A stretch of 64,000 nt of DNA from contig NZ_BAUU01000015.1 of assembly GCF_000513115.1 (NCBI RefSeq), positions 48,506-112,505 of the forward strand. Reading direction: 5' to 3'. The notes beneath the pieces are model-generated. The model saw only the letters and a program-made list of their open reading frames with translations. It was not told where the DNA came from and did no database searches. The stretch comes from Halalkalibacter hemicellulosilyticusJCM 9152 (GTDB taxonomy: Bacteria > Bacillota > Bacilli > Bacillales > Bacillaceae_D). A program made the translations under genes and the position numbers. Below, in pieces: positions 28,911 to 38,783 of this stretch. Every line of letters begins with the position of its first letter. The stretch's first letter is position 1.

Positions 28911-30059
28911 TTAGCTTTGCTTTGGAAAGTAAATATTAAATTGACCACTTAATGCAAGAAGGGCAAATAAGTATAGACAGTTGTCATAATAACGTCTTTC
29001 TCCTTTTCTAACAGGAGTATTCCAAAAAAGCTCTACGGATGATTTAGCGTCAGGGCCATCCGGTGATGCAAGCGCTGCCATTGCATTGGTTGCAATTAAT
29101 CCTACCGGATGAAGTGACTTCTCTTCGAAAGCTTCACCTTCGATGGTATAGCGACGATAATCATCGGGGTCTATATTAGCAAAAAAGGCTTGGATTTTTT
29201 CTGCTTCTTCTTGTGCCCAGTCGTTCTCGCCAAACCATTCACTATCAAGTCCAATATTTGCGGCAACTCGATACGAATCACTGAAAAAATGGCCAAAGCC
29301 GCGAATATGATTAGGTTTACCATCATAGAATGAATATTCAGGAGCTAATCCTGTTTCAGGATGGCAGGCTGTTGGTAAATACTGGCGACTAGCAGTTGCA
29401 GCCTTTTTCCAAAAGGCTTGATCTTCTTTATTTGCCCATAAGCTGAATAATTCATAGAAATGGGGAAGGTGATAAGAAGGATCAGTAAATTCACAGTTTG
29501 GAATAAATTTAATTAAATAATTATCTGGGTTCCACATCGGATAACCGTCATTATTTTCCCCTTTATGAACACAGTCATGTAAAAGCTGTCTTGCTTGTTC
29601 TCCATAATTAAAAGGTTGGGTTCGATCCCCCCAACGATGTGAAGCAAAAAGTAATGCCATTGCAAAATATTCTTCACCATCTGGCGCAGGTCCATATGCA
29701 AGCTTTGTCCCATCTGGTTTACAAGACCATGCAAAGTACCCTGCATTTTCCCCACTATCCATATACATATAAGTCATGGTCCAGTTCCATAGTTTATCAA
29801 ACATCGCTTGATCATTCATTTGAACAGCCATCATCATACCGTAGGACATTCCTTCAGTACGCACATCAACATTACCAGTATCTAACATATAAGCGAGTGT
29901 ATCATTGACTTCATAGTAAATTCTTGTGTCTTCGTCACCATGAAAAAGCTGATTCCATGTGTCTGTAATACGTTGATTAATCTCTTCTGTAGAATATCCA
30001 TAGTATTGAAAAAGATTACGGTATTCCCCAGTATAATAAGCGCCTTTATGTGTCGTCAT
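28911..30059 (-). CDS. GH8 reducing-end xylose-releasing exo-oligoxylanase (Rex)
   Basis: 382 residues, GH8 (alpha/alpha)6 barrel. The general acid is Glu69 in VRTEGMSYGMM and the likely base is Asp261 in HFFSDSYRV, close to Glu70/Asp263 of B. halodurans Rex, which it resembles in length. It removes xylose from the reducing end of xylo-oligosaccharides. It has no signal peptide, so it is intracellular. ATG 30059 has AAAGGAGG upstream on the minus strand. Convergent with the yesL-like gene. Confidence 0.9.
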   Translation of the reverse strand: MTTHKGAYYTGEYRNLFQYYGYSTEEINQRITDTWNQLFHGDEDTRIYYEVNDTLAYMLDTGNVDVRTEGMSYGMMMAVQMNDQAMFDKLWNWTMTYMYMDSGENAGYFAWSCKPDGTKLAYGPAPDGEEYFAMALLFASHRWGDRTQPFNYGEQARQLLHDCVHKGENNDGYPMWNPDNYLIKFIPNCEFTDPSYHLPHFYELFSLWANKEDQAFWKKAATASRQYLPTACHPETGLAPEYSFYDGKPNHIRGFGHFFSDSYRVAANIGLDSEWFGENDWAQEEAEKIQAFFANIDPDDYRRYTIEGEAFEEKSLHPVGLIATNAMAALASPDGPDAKSSVELFWNTPVRKGERRYYDNCLYLFALLALSGQFNIYFPKQS

Positions 30060-30251
30060 CTTAGTCCTCCTTTTTATCTTATTCCAAGCATTATAACAAA
30101 GGTTGTCCATTCAAAAACTAGTGAAATTAAAGAAGTCACTTTGGAAAGTTTAGCTTAAGATGAATTTAACTCCTAATTGAATTCATGTTGATCGTTTGAC
30201 TTGTATGATTTTGTTGTATAGTTTGAAAGAAAAGAGAATTAGGAGGGAAGA

Positions 30252-30510
30252 GTGAACAGGGGTTAAGATTGTTGCTGTTAATTTAACAACGCAAGAAGAA
30301 AGTGTACACGTTGTAGAGAGATTTGCTCACAATGAACAGCAATTGACATTTCCTGTTTTCTTAGATAAAGAAGGAGAAGCAAGGCACTTATATAAAGTTT
30401 ATTATACTCCTACTACTTATTTTATTGATGAACAAGGAATGGTTAGAGATTAAGTGATTGGCGCCGTTTCCTACGAAAGCTTAGAGACGATCATAAATAA
30501 GATGAAATAA
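30252..30510 (+). pseudogene. Remnant of a thioredoxin-like (ResA/TlpA-type) protein
   Basis: From about 30262 the frame reads VKIVAVNLTTQEE then LTFPVFLDKEGEA and PTTYFIDEQGMVRD, the C-terminal half of a redoxin. It is broken by TAA at 30451-30453 and continues VIGAVSYESLETIINKMK to a stop at 30508-30510. The N-terminal half with the CxxC motif is missing. A TTGACT/TATAGT promoter-like pair and AGGAGGG with GTG 30252 survive, but that GTG is out of frame. Deletion plus nonsense mutation indicate real decay. Confidence 0.75.
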
Positions 30511-30697
30511 GTAGGTAATCTCCGCATTCAAGAGCGTGCCCCATTTAGGTTGCAATTCATCTTTCTCTTTTTTTGATGGCTTATATTAAACAAATAATTG
30601 GCTTGAATTTGACAATAAATCGAATTTGCTCCATACAGGGAGGTTCCTGATCAATTTTAAGAGAAGTTAGTAGTAATCGAATTCAGGGGGAGAAAAT

Positions 30698-31222
30698 ATG
30701 GTTATCCAATCAAGCTCTTTACCTAATCAATCACTGCTTCGTACGATGGATTTTCAATATTGTGATTCATTTTATGTATTTTGTCCTTATGAAGGTATTC
30801 TTGAAATAACAAAAGTTGTAGACTTTTTTTTTCATTCCTCACCACAATGGGTTAATCGTTTATTTTCGTTACGAAATAGAATAGCGCGAATAATCGGTTT
30901 AAAGACCCCTGATCATAAATCAAAAAAGATTAACGTTCAAGTTGGAGAGACGATTGGTTTATTTACACTTTATGATATGAATGAATATGAAGCGATAATG
31001 GGACAAAATGATAAGCATTTAGATTTCCGCGTTTCAATACTTTTAGAAAGAGTGGATAAGGGATATCATATTTATATTTCAACAGTTGTTGCGTTTCATG
31101 GAATTTCAGGACGTTTGTATTTTGTTCCTGTCAAACCTTTTCACAAATTTGTTTCAAAGGCGATTCTACGTGAAATGGTCAAAAATATATCAGGCAAAAG
31201 CATCAATAAGTCATACAGTTAA
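30698..31222 (+). CDS. DUF2867-like hypothetical protein
   Basis: 174 residues, cytosolic, no catalytic motif recognised. The segment WVNRLFSLRNRIARIIGLK followed by VGETIGLFTLYDMNEYEAIMG (in part) and FVPVKPFHKFVSKAILREM resembles DUF2867 proteins. ATG 30698 follows CAGGGGGAG. Monocistronic between the redoxin relic and the GntR gene. Function unknown. Confidence 0.65.
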   Translation: MVIQSSSLPNQSLLRTMDFQYCDSFYVFCPYEGILEITKVVDFFFHSSPQWVNRLFSLRNRIARIIGLKTPDHKSKKINVQVGETIGLFTLYDMNEYEAIMGQNDKHLDFRVSILLERVDKGYHIYISTVVAFHGISGRLYFVPVKPFHKFVSKAILREMVKNISGKSINKSYS

Positions 31223-31398
31223 AATAGAAGGTTTCGTTTTAAATTCTATTTTCGTGGAATCGGCCATTGGAATAGAGAGATCATTAAATGAAACAGTTTC
31301 TTTAATGCCATCTGAAAGAAATGGCTGTCAAAACAAGAGATTTTCTTTATTTCTTTCAACTAGTATGGTAGTATGGTAATCAGAAAGGGGGTAGTCAT

Positions 31399-32085
31399 AT
31401 GATCATCGATCAAGATATAAGACAATCATTTTCATCTACGAGGGATTATGTCTACCACGTGCTTCGCGAAAATATTATTACACTTAAGCTGGAGCCAGGT
31501 ACGAATATATCAGAAAAAGACATATCTGAACGATTAAATGTAAGTAGAACCCCTGTGAGAGAAGCATTTTTAAAGCTTGTGCAAGATCAGTTACTTGAAG
31601 TGTATCCGCAAAGAGGGTCGTTTGTAACGTTCATTGATTTAAATCATGTAGAAGAGGCGCGGTTTATTCGAGAACATCTTGAACGCGCTGTTCTCGAAAC
31701 GGCTTGTGACAAGTTTGATCAATCAGCACTTGCTAAGCTAGAAGTTAATATACATATGCAAAGAAAATGTGTCGAAATGAAAGACTATGAACAGTTTTTT
31801 TCATTAGATGAACAATTTCATCAAACCATTGCGAGTGGTTGTAATAAAAATAGAGTCTGGAACATCATTCAACATGTGAATGTTCATTTGAATCGTGTGA
31901 GACTTTTAAGTTTAGTTGAAAATTATGATTGGGATCCTATACTAGAACAGCATGAAATATTATTAAAGGGTATTAAGCAAAAAAATAAATCATTAGTAAA
32001 AGAAATAATCATTAAGCATCTTTCTATTGTAAAGGATGAACAAAAACGCTTATTCAAAGAATATCCTAACTATTTTAAGACATAA
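31399..32085 (+). CDS. GntR-family regulator, FadR/UxuR subfamily
   Basis: 228 residues: an N-terminal winged helix (about 12-80; ISEKDISERLNVSRTPVREA) and a C-terminal FCD ligand domain (about 90-215) with metal-type acidic/His positions (DEQFHQTIASGC). It probably controls uxuA-uxuB-kdgA-kdgK next door, responding to a uronate intermediate. AAAGGGGG lies upstream of ATG 31399. A direct repeat TATGGTAGTATGGTA immediately upstream is a possible autoregulatory operator. Confidence 0.88.
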   Translation: MIIDQDIRQSFSSTRDYVYHVLRENIITLKLEPGTNISEKDISERLNVSRTPVREAFLKLVQDQLLEVYPQRGSFVTFIDLNHVEEARFIREHLERAVLETACDKFDQSALAKLEVNIHMQRKCVEMKDYEQFFSLDEQFHQTIASGCNKNRVWNIIQHVNVHLNRVRLLSLVENYDWDPILEQHEILLKGIKQKNKSLVKEIIIKHLSIVKDEQKRLFKEYPNYFKT

Positions 32086-32158
32086 GCAAAATAAGACTAA
32101 GGTGACATGTGTCGATAACGATATTATAGATGCATATCACCACTTTTACCAATTGTGA

Positions 32159-32172
32159 TGAAAACGTTGTCA
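32159..32172 (+). promoter_or_regulatory. CcpA cre site (uxu-kdg operon)
   Basis: TGAAAACGTTGTCA matches TGNAANCGNWNNCA fully, 31 nt before the uxuA start. Confidence 0.75.
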
Positions 32173-32203
32173 AATACTTATGAGATGAAGGAGATGATGT
32201 GTG

Positions 32204-33271
32204 ATGAGGATGGTTTTTCGTTGGTTTGGTGAAGGGAATGATTTCATTCCGTTAGAACATATTAAGCAAGTTCCAGGAGTGGAGGGGCTCGTTTGGGCAT
32301 TACATGATATTCCAGCAGGAGAAGCTTGGCCGCTTGAAAGAATAAAGGAAGTAAAACGGCAAGCTAATCAATACGGATTCCACATTGATGTTGTTGAAAG
32401 TGTAAATATTCATGAGGATATTAAATTAGGCTTACCATCAAGAGATCGATATATTGAAAATTATATACAAACGATTGAGCGTTTAGCTGAGGTAGGAGTA
32501 AAAGTGATCTGCTATAACTTCATGCCGGTATTTGATTGGACTAGAACCGATTTATTTAAGGAGATGTCAGATGGTTCAACGGCTCTCTTTTTTGAAAATG
32601 CTAAAATTTCTAATACTGATCCGATGGAACTTGTAAAGGAAATCGCTGAAAATTCGCATTTGACGATGCCAGGTTGGGAACCAGAACGCCTTAAGCACTT
32701 GACGAATTTGTTCAGACAATATGAAGGTGTAACAGAAGAAGATCTATGGAATCATCTGCAATATTTTCTTGAAAAAATTATTCCAGTAGCACGAAAACAT
32801 GATATTAAGATGGCCATTCACCCTGATGACCCACCGTTTTCCGTTTTTGGACTACCAAGAATTATGACAAGCAAAAAAAATATTGAACGATTCTTAAAGC
32901 TAGTTGATGATCGATATAATGGATTGACGTTATGTAGTGGATCATTGGGCGCTAACCTTGAGAATAATGTAGCTGATATGGTCCGGTCATTTTCAGATCG
33001 TATCCACTTTGCACATATCCGTAACGTGAAAACCTTTGAAAATGGTGATTTCATTGAGACGTCCCATCGATCAGAAGATGGAACCGTCCATATTCTCGAT
33101 ATTATGAAAGCATATCATGATGTAGATTTTACAGGGTATGCAAGGCCTGATCACGGTCGACATATTTGGGATGAGAAGTGTCGCCCAGGATATGGTTTAT
33201 ATGATCGGGCGTTAGGAATTATGTATTTATGGGGCATATGGGATGCTTTAAATAAAGAAAAGGAGGCTTAA
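32204..33271 (+). CDS. uxuA: Mannonate dehydratase
   Basis: 355 residues, TIM barrel. Characteristic [13 protein letters not shown] start, [31 protein letters not shown] and HFAHIRNVK metal/substrate regions. It dehydrates D-mannonate to 2-keto-3-deoxygluconate in glucuronate catabolism. ATG 32204 gives the family N-terminus; GTG 32201 is alternative; AAGGAG is about 10 nt upstream. First gene of a five-gene run; a cre site lies in its leader. Confidence 0.95.
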   Translation: MRMVFRWFGEGNDFIPLEHIKQVPGVEGLVWALHDIPAGEAWPLERIKEVKRQANQYGFHIDVVESVNIHEDIKLGLPSRDRYIENYIQTIERLAEVGVKVICYNFMPVFDWTRTDLFKEMSDGSTALFFENAKISNTDPMELVKEIAENSHLTMPGWEPERLKHLTNLFRQYEGVTEEDLWNHLQYFLEKIIPVARKHDIKMAIHPDDPPFSVFGLPRIMTSKKNIERFLKLVDDRYNGLTLCSGSLGANLENNVADMVRSFSDRIHFAHIRNVKTFENGDFIETSHRSEDGTVHILDIMKAYHDVDFTGYARPDHGRHIWDEKCRPGYGLYDRALGIMYLWGIWDALNKEKEA

Positions 33272-33276
33272 TCTTT

Positions 33277-34125
33277 ATGATTGCGTACAATGAAAATTTA
33301 AAAGGCAAAGTGGCGGTCATTACAGGTGGGAGTGGAGTTCTTTGCGGGGCAATGGCTAGAGAGTTAGGTCGGCAAGGGGTTAAAGTAGCAATTCTAAATA
33401 GAACAGCGGAAAAAGGTAAACAAGTAGAAGAAGATATCGTTCGTGAAGGTGGTACGGCGCTAGCGATAGCCTGTGATGTATTGAGTATGGATAGTGTTCA
33501 AAAAGCAGAAGAGATTATATCTAATACATTAGGTGTTTGTGACATCTTAATCAATGGTGCAGGTGGTAATCATCCAGATGGTACAACGACAAATGAAACG
33601 TTAAAGCGAGAAGATTTGAATAATGATGAGCTAAAAACGTTTTTTGATATGACGACTGAGGGGTTTCAATTTGTTTTTAATTTAAATTTAGTTGGAACGA
33701 TTATTCCGACTCAAGTATTTGCCAAAAAAATGATGAATCAACCTGGCGCGACGATCATCAATATGTCGTCAATGAGTGCGCCGTCACCTATGACAAAAGT
33801 ACCGGCCTATAGTGCTGCTAAAGCAGGTATCGAAAACTTTACCCAATGGCTAGCTGTTCATATGGCCGATGTAGGCATTAGAGTGAATGCAATCGCCCCA
33901 GGGTTCTTTTTAACGGAGCAAAATCGGAAGCTATTAACGAATGAAGATGGCTCTTTAACACCTCGTTCTGACAAAATTATTAGTCATACACCAATGCGTC
34001 GATTCGGTAAGCCTGAAGATTTGTTAGGAACGTTACTCTGGCTAGCCGATGAAAATATGTCAGGATTTGTAACTGGTATTACGGTACCAGTAGATGGTGG
34101 ATTTTTAGCTTATTCTGGTGTGTAA
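33277..34125 (+). CDS. uxuB: D-mannonate oxidoreductase, SDR type
   Basis: 282 residues, classical short-chain dehydrogenase. NAD loop [14 protein letters not shown], catalytic Ser-Tyr-Lys with YSAAKAG, and C-terminal PVDGGF. The long [20 protein letters not shown] segment is typical of the SDR-type fructuronate reductases (YjmF/UxuB) of bacilli. It interconverts fructuronate and mannonate upstream of UxuA. ATG 33277, AAGGAGG 10 nt before, 5 nt after the uxuA stop. Confidence 0.9.
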   Translation: MIAYNENLKGKVAVITGGSGVLCGAMARELGRQGVKVAILNRTAEKGKQVEEDIVREGGTALAIACDVLSMDSVQKAEEIISNTLGVCDILINGAGGNHPDGTTTNETLKREDLNNDELKTFFDMTTEGFQFVFNLNLVGTIIPTQVFAKKMMNQPGATIINMSSMSAPSPMTKVPAYSAAKAGIENFTQWLAVHMADVGIRVNAIAPGFFLTEQNRKLLTNEDGSLTPRSDKIISHTPMRRFGKPEDLLGTLLWLADENMSGFVTGITVPVDGGFLAYSGV

Positions 34126-34146
34126 CGCGAAAGGGGAATAGAGAAG

Positions 34147-34767
34147 ATGAAAAAATATGAAGTGTTACAAGCGATTGAACAAGCAGGAATTGTTGCGGTT
34201 GTAAGAGGTGATTCAGCAGAGGAAGCAGAACGGATATCTAGAGCGTGTGTCAAAGGTGGAGTGAACATCATTGAACTGACGTATACAACGCCAAATGCCT
34301 CTAATGTGATTGAATCTTTATCAGAAGTAGAAAATTGTTTAGTTGGAGCGGGAACCGTGTTAGATGCAACAACTGCTCGTTTGGCCATTTTAGCAGGAGC
34401 AATGTTCATTGTTTCACCTGCATTTGATGAAGAGACAGCGAAGCTATGTAATTTGTATAAAATTCCGTATATGCCTGGATGTATGACGATTACAGAAATC
34501 ACACATGCGTTACAGGCGGGCGTTGATGTCATTAAACTCTTTCCTGGACGAATGGCAGCTCCGGCAATTGTGAAAGATATTAAAGCACCGTTGCCACATG
34601 TTGATATTATGCCGACAGGGGGCGTAAGTTTAGAGAATGTCCAAGATTGGATTCAAGCAGGTGTGTGTGCGGTTGGAGTTGGTGGACAGCTAACGAAGGG
34701 AAGTTCTAATGACATTATTGAAACGGCTCAGCAATTTATCAATAAAATAAAAGAAATACGTTCTTGA
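34147..34767 (+). CDS. kdgA: KDPG/KHG aldolase
   Basis: 206 residues, class I aldolase TIM barrel. Schiff-base Lys130 in DVIKLFPG, Glu43 in IIELTYTT and Arg20 in VVRGD. It cleaves 2-keto-3-deoxy-6-phosphogluconate to pyruvate and glyceraldehyde-3-phosphate. GAAAGGGG lies upstream of ATG 34147, 21 nt after uxuB. Confidence 0.94.
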   Translation: MKKYEVLQAIEQAGIVAVVRGDSAEEAERISRACVKGGVNIIELTYTTPNASNVIESLSEVENCLVGAGTVLDATTARLAILAGAMFIVSPAFDEETAKLCNLYKIPYMPGCMTITEITHALQAGVDVIKLFPGRMAAPAIVKDIKAPLPHVDIMPTGGVSLENVQDWIQAGVCAVGVGGQLTKGSSNDIIETAQQFINKIKEIRS

Positions 34768-34783
34768 TGAAGGAGGAAGCTAA

Positions 34784-35800
34784 ATGAAAAAGGTAGTTAC
34801 TTTCGGAGAAATCTTGTTGAGGTTATCTCCTCCGGGACATGATCGTATTTCAGGAAGTCAGTCGTTCGATGCGATTTACGGTGGAAGTGAAGGGAATGTT
34901 GCGGTCGCATTACAATCATTTGGTTTGTCTGCCTCGCTCGTATCGAAAATACCAGCTCATGTAATTGGTGACGCCGCGATTCAAGCATTTAACGCCTATG
35001 GAGTCGATACGTCTCAGATTATTCGCGGTGGAGAACGACTCGGAACATATTTTCTTGAAAATGGTTACTCCATTCGTTCTAGTAAAGTTGTTTATGATCG
35101 TAAGCACTCTGCCATTTCAGAGGCTCAAATAGATGAATTTGATTTGGATGCTGTTTTTGATGGAGCTGAACTTTTTCATGTATCAGGTATTACATTAGGG
35201 ATTAGTGAACAAGCTTTTCGACTATCACAAGCATTTATGGAAGAGGCAGCTCGTCGTAAGATCCCTGTAAGCTTTGATTTTAATTATCGAGCGAAATTAT
35301 GGTCAACTAACGAAGCGAAAGAAAAATTTCTGCAAGTTCTCCCATACGTAGATGTAGCATTTGCAGGATTTCTCGATTTTACTACATTTCTAGGGTTAGA
35401 TCACACGTTAGTAGAAAACGTTGCAGCACTAGAAGATTATCAAAAAATCTATAGGACTATTAATGAGACATTTGGATTTCAATATATTGTTTCATCATTT
35501 CGAGATGTTTTGTCAGCCTCGAAGAATGACTATCAAGGACTTGTGTATAATGGGACATCGGAAGAAGTGAGCCTGTCTCAGAAGTATAGTATCGACATTA
35601 TTGACCGTGTAGGTGCGGGTGACGCCTTTACAGCTGGTTTCTTATATTCTTACTTGCTCAATAAAGATGATGCATACAAAGTAGAATTCGCTACTGCTGC
35701 TGCTGCGATTAAGCATACGATATTCGGAGATTCGTTGAAAGTGAACGTAGAAGAAGTAGAGAACGTCTTTCAATCTGGAGCTTTTCACGTCCAACGCTAA
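34784..35800 (+). CDS. kdgK: 2-keto-3-deoxygluconate kinase
   Basis: 338 residues, PfkB/ribokinase family: GGSEGNVAVAL near residue 31 and the catalytic GAGDAFTAGF near 275 that supplies the base Asp. It phosphorylates KDG for KdgA. GAAGGAGG lies 7 nt before ATG 34784. Gene order uxuA-uxuB-kdgA-kdgK gives the whole mannonate-to-triose branch. Confidence 0.93.
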   Translation: MKKVVTFGEILLRLSPPGHDRISGSQSFDAIYGGSEGNVAVALQSFGLSASLVSKIPAHVIGDAAIQAFNAYGVDTSQIIRGGERLGTYFLENGYSIRSSKVVYDRKHSAISEAQIDEFDLDAVFDGAELFHVSGITLGISEQAFRLSQAFMEEAARRKIPVSFDFNYRAKLWSTNEAKEKFLQVLPYVDVAFAGFLDFTTFLGLDHTLVENVAALEDYQKIYRTINETFGFQYIVSSFRDVLSASKNDYQGLVYNGTSEEVSLSQKYSIDIIDRVGAGDAFTAGFLYSYLLNKDDAYKVEFATAAAAIKHTIFGDSLKVNVEEVENVFQSGAFHVQR

Positions 35801-35887
35801 TGGTCAGTTAAGCCAGAATCCTGTGTTTGTTAAAGATAAAATCTGGGTAGGATAAAGTTAATCACGTTCTCAATTAGGAGGTTAACG

Positions 35888-36676
35888 ATGTCTACTGAAG
35901 GAAATGCAGGTAAAGTAGCTATAATAACTGGAGGTTCTTCAGGAATTGGCCGCGCTAGCGCAATTGCATTAGCTAGACAAGGGTTGAAAGTAGCTCTTGT
36001 CGATATTAAGGAAGAGAAGGCGTTAGAAGTGAAACAGGAAATTGAGCATCTAGGTGGTAGCGCTTTAGTACTTGATACGGATGTTTCTGATGAGCAGCGA
36101 ATGAAAGCGAGTTATCAAGCCGTCATTGATCATTGGGGAAGATTAGATGTTGTTTATGCGAATGCTGGTATAAATGGTAAAGTCGAGCCAATTGAAGATT
36201 TAAGCGCAAATGATTGGGATAGTACGCTAGCGACTAACTTAAGAAGTACATTTCTTGCAACCAAATACGCCATTCCTCATATGAAAAAAGAGGGTGGCAG
36301 CATTATTATAACGAGCTCTATTAATGGTACTAGAAAATATCGCGGTTTTGGTATGTCAGCATATAGTGCTTCAAAAGCAGGCCAGGTTGCATTTGGTAAA
36401 ATGGCAGCCTTAGAATTAGCTCGTTATAAAATTAGAGTAAATATCGTTTGTCCTGGAGCGATTAAGACAAATATTGGTGAAAATACGTTTAAAGAAGAAG
36501 ATGAACTAGAAAAAATTCGTATTCCAATTGAATATCCTGAAGGTTCACAGCCGTTAGAACATAAGCCAGGCTCCCCTGAGCAAGTAGCAGATCTAGTCTA
36601 TTTCTTAGCTTCTGGGCAATCTAATCATATAACGGGAAGTGTTATTCACATCGATGGTGCGGAGTCGTTACTTTAG
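35888..36676 (+). CDS. Short-chain dehydrogenase/reductase
   Basis: 262 residues, classical SDR: TGGSSGIGRAS cofactor loop, NAG at about 93, catalytic Ser/Tyr/Lys with SAYSASKAG, and the PGAIKTNI loop. Asp at the end of beta-2 (LVDIKEEKA) suggests NAD(H). Substrate unknown; position at the end of the uronate operon (87 nt after kdgK) suggests a sugar-acid or aldose oxidation. AGGAGG precedes ATG 35888. A strong terminator follows. Confidence 0.82.
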   Translation: MSTEGNAGKVAIITGGSSGIGRASAIALARQGLKVALVDIKEEKALEVKQEIEHLGGSALVLDTDVSDEQRMKASYQAVIDHWGRLDVVYANAGINGKVEPIEDLSANDWDSTLATNLRSTFLATKYAIPHMKKEGGSIIITSSINGTRKYRGFGMSAYSASKAGQVAFGKMAALELARYKIRVNIVCPGAIKTNIGENTFKEEDELEKIRIPIEYPEGSQPLEHKPGSPEQVADLVYFLASGQSNHITGSVIHIDGAESLL

Positions 36677-36725
36677 CTCACCTAATTTCGTGGAGACGAA
36701 CAAAGTTACTAACAATATTTATAAG

Positions 36726-36764
36726 AAAAGTCCTAAAAAGAATGAAGTTCTTTTTAGGACTTTT
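36726..36764 (+). terminator. Rho-independent terminator of the uxu-kdg operon
   Basis: 17-bp perfect stem (36726-36742 / 36748-36764) with a TGAAG loop, T-rich 3' end. Confidence 0.92.
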
Positions 36765-37106
36765 CATGTTTATTTAGATCAATTTCGACAATAACATAAC
36801 GTAGTTAGTTATCGATAAACTAATAATAAGATTAATGATTTTGAGTCATTAATCGCTTATGTATAAAGAAGAATATACTATCGGTGTCGTACGGTGTCGT
36901 ACATAAATGATTGCATAATAAAATGATATCACTATATTATGTAAGTAAGTTATTAATGTTTACAACTTTATTTTATGAAAGTAAGGAGGGTAACGATAAG
37001 TTAATGAAATAACAGAATTTATTGTAAACGCTTTATTTAGGGTGAAAAATACCATTTTGTTATGTCACTTTTAATCGTTTAAGAAACTGATAATGGAGGG
37101 ATTTTT
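36765..37106 (+). other. Upstream region of the binding-protein operon
   Basis: About 340 bp without a gene. It contains an 8-bp inverted repeat ATTAATGA-7-TCATTAAT (36831-36853), two adjacent copies of CGGTGTCGTA near 36884-36903, and a cre-like site at 37023. No clear sigma-A pair stands out in the AT-rich background. Confidence 0.5.
37023..37036 (+). promoter_or_regulatory. cre-like site, one mismatch
   Basis: TGTAAACGCTTTAT matches the cre consensus except the C at position 13. It lies 71 nt upstream of the binding-protein gene. Confidence 0.45.
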
Positions 37107-38687
37107 TTGAAAAGGTTAATTGTGTTTTTGTTGCTTGTAATAATTCCATTAGTCGCGTGTTCAGAAGATTCTGCAACTGAATCAGATCAAGACGAAACAA
37201 ATGATTCATCCTCAACATTAAAAGTTAGTTTAGCACTAATGGGAGGGCCTAAAACTCCTGATTCATGGGTGGAGGATGCACTTGAAGAAGATTTATCAAG
37301 CTATTTAAACAGACCTGTAGAAGTAGAAAATGTTTATTTACCTGGTTGGGAAGATGCAAAGACTAAGATTAACTTAATGATGAGTGATCCTAGTGAAATG
37401 ACTGATGTGATTTGGCATTGGGATATGAACCGGGAATTTAATTCATGGATTGACGCGGATATTGTCCATGATTTAACACCATTATTACAAGAGCACGGTC
37501 AGGAAATCATTAATTATTATTCAAAGGATACCTTCTTCTTTCATTGGGATCCAGATAGTGGAATTCGCCGAATTCCTGCTGATGTTTCAGAACCTGGTAC
37601 GATGACAACGATTATTAGAAAGGATTGGTTGGAAAATCTTCAATTAGATGTGCCGACGACATTAGATGAATATATTGATGTTCTTCGAGCTTTTACTTTT
37701 GATGATCCAAATGGAACTGGTCAAAATGATACGTATGGACTATCAGGAGAAAATTTGTATCGTGCGTTCGCACCGTTTTTCCTGTCACACGGTGTTGATC
37801 CTGATTCATTTATGGTGATGGATGATGGGACTGTCAAGTACGGTTCAACGCTTCCCGAAGTTCGGGATGTTTTGGAAATATTGCAAGGTCTATACAAAGA
37901 AGGAGTCATTGATCCTCGGATGTTATCACCTATCGAGCAAGCACAGGTAGATGAAATTATGGCTAATGGGAACGTTGGTTCTATTTACAGATGGGTGGCC
38001 TTTTTTAACCCTGATTTTAACCATCATGTGTCCTTTAAAGCGTTAAATCCAGAAGGTGAATATATGCCGATTGATCCTGTCTCAGGGCCAGATGGGTTTG
38101 CTTCGGATTTACCGGCAGATGTATTTGGTTGGAGTTATTTGTCCATTACCGATGCAGCTGAGGATCCAGAGGCAGTCATGCAAGTGCTAGATCGTATGGC
38201 TCAACCGGAAACATTCCAACTTATTACATTTGGTATAGAAGGAGAGCATTATGAAGTTGCTGATGGACAATATGAAAGTTTAATAACACCGGACGAAATG
38301 AACAATCTAGGATTAGGAAATTATAATTGGTACGTTCAACGTAAAGATGAAGCCAATATTCAAAATACACCTGAAGTCATTGATTTATTTAATCAGCGTG
38401 ATCAAACTTCGATGCCGATGAGAGAAAGAATCGTTTTCTTTAAATCACTATCTCGTCCAGCTTGGAATGAGTATGGGGCAGATATAAATACACTTCGAGA
38501 TGAAACCTTTTGGGGGATTATCTCTGGAAACTTACCTATTACAGCTTTCGATGACTTTATTGCTCAATACCCAGCTTTAGGTGGTGAAGAAGTAGATCGA
38601 GAGGCAAATGAATTATACAAAGCTCAAGAAGAAGAATATGCGATATTTGAAGAGTGGTACAACGAAAATATTGAGCCGTATAAATAA
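37107..38687 (+). CDS. ABC sugar-binding lipoprotein, LplA/YtcQ type
   Basis: 526 residues. Lipoprotein signal peptide with lipobox LVAC (Cys18), an acidic Ser/Thr linker, then a large type 1 extracellular solute-binding domain. Family proteins of about 500-560 residues bind oligosaccharides, including aldouronates in Paenibacillus. TTG start at 37107 after GGAGGG. It is the only binding-protein gene in the window and leads a three-gene transporter operon; a hairpin without a T-tract follows it. Confidence 0.92.
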   Translation: MKRLIVFLLLVIIPLVACSEDSATESDQDETNDSSSTLKVSLALMGGPKTPDSWVEDALEEDLSSYLNRPVEVENVYLPGWEDAKTKINLMMSDPSEMTDVIWHWDMNREFNSWIDADIVHDLTPLLQEHGQEIINYYSKDTFFFHWDPDSGIRRIPADVSEPGTMTTIIRKDWLENLQLDVPTTLDEYIDVLRAFTFDDPNGTGQNDTYGLSGENLYRAFAPFFLSHGVDPDSFMVMDDGTVKYGSTLPEVRDVLEILQGLYKEGVIDPRMLSPIEQAQVDEIMANGNVGSIYRWVAFFNPDFNHHVSFKALNPEGEYMPIDPVSGPDGFASDLPADVFGWSYLSITDAAEDPEAVMQVLDRMAQPETFQLITFGIEGEHYEVADGQYESLITPDEMNNLGLGNYNWYVQRKDEANIQNTPEVIDLFNQRDQTSMPMRERIVFFKSLSRPAWNEYGADINTLRDETFWGIISGNLPITAFDDFIAQYPALGGEEVDREANELYKAQEEEYAIFEEWYNENIEPYK

Positions 38688-38690
38688 GTG

Positions 38691-38724
38691 GATAAAAGGG
38701 TGTTCGAAAGGATACCCTTTTATC
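38691..38724 (+). terminator. Intra-operon hairpin after the binding-protein gene
   Basis: 11-bp perfect stem (38691-38701 / 38714-38724) without a T-run. Such hairpins after binding-protein genes protect the upstream mRNA and lower permease expression; this role is inferred. Confidence 0.55.
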
Positions 38725-38783
38725 AAATTAGTACATATTGCTGAGATTTTGGTACACGTGTGAAATTAAATGATGGGAGTGTA

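Noticed and set aside
31086..31379. 97-codon frame overlapping the DUF2867-like gene
   Set aside because: It overlaps the better-supported gene by 137 nt in another frame, lacks a Shine-Dalgarno and has no recognisable features.
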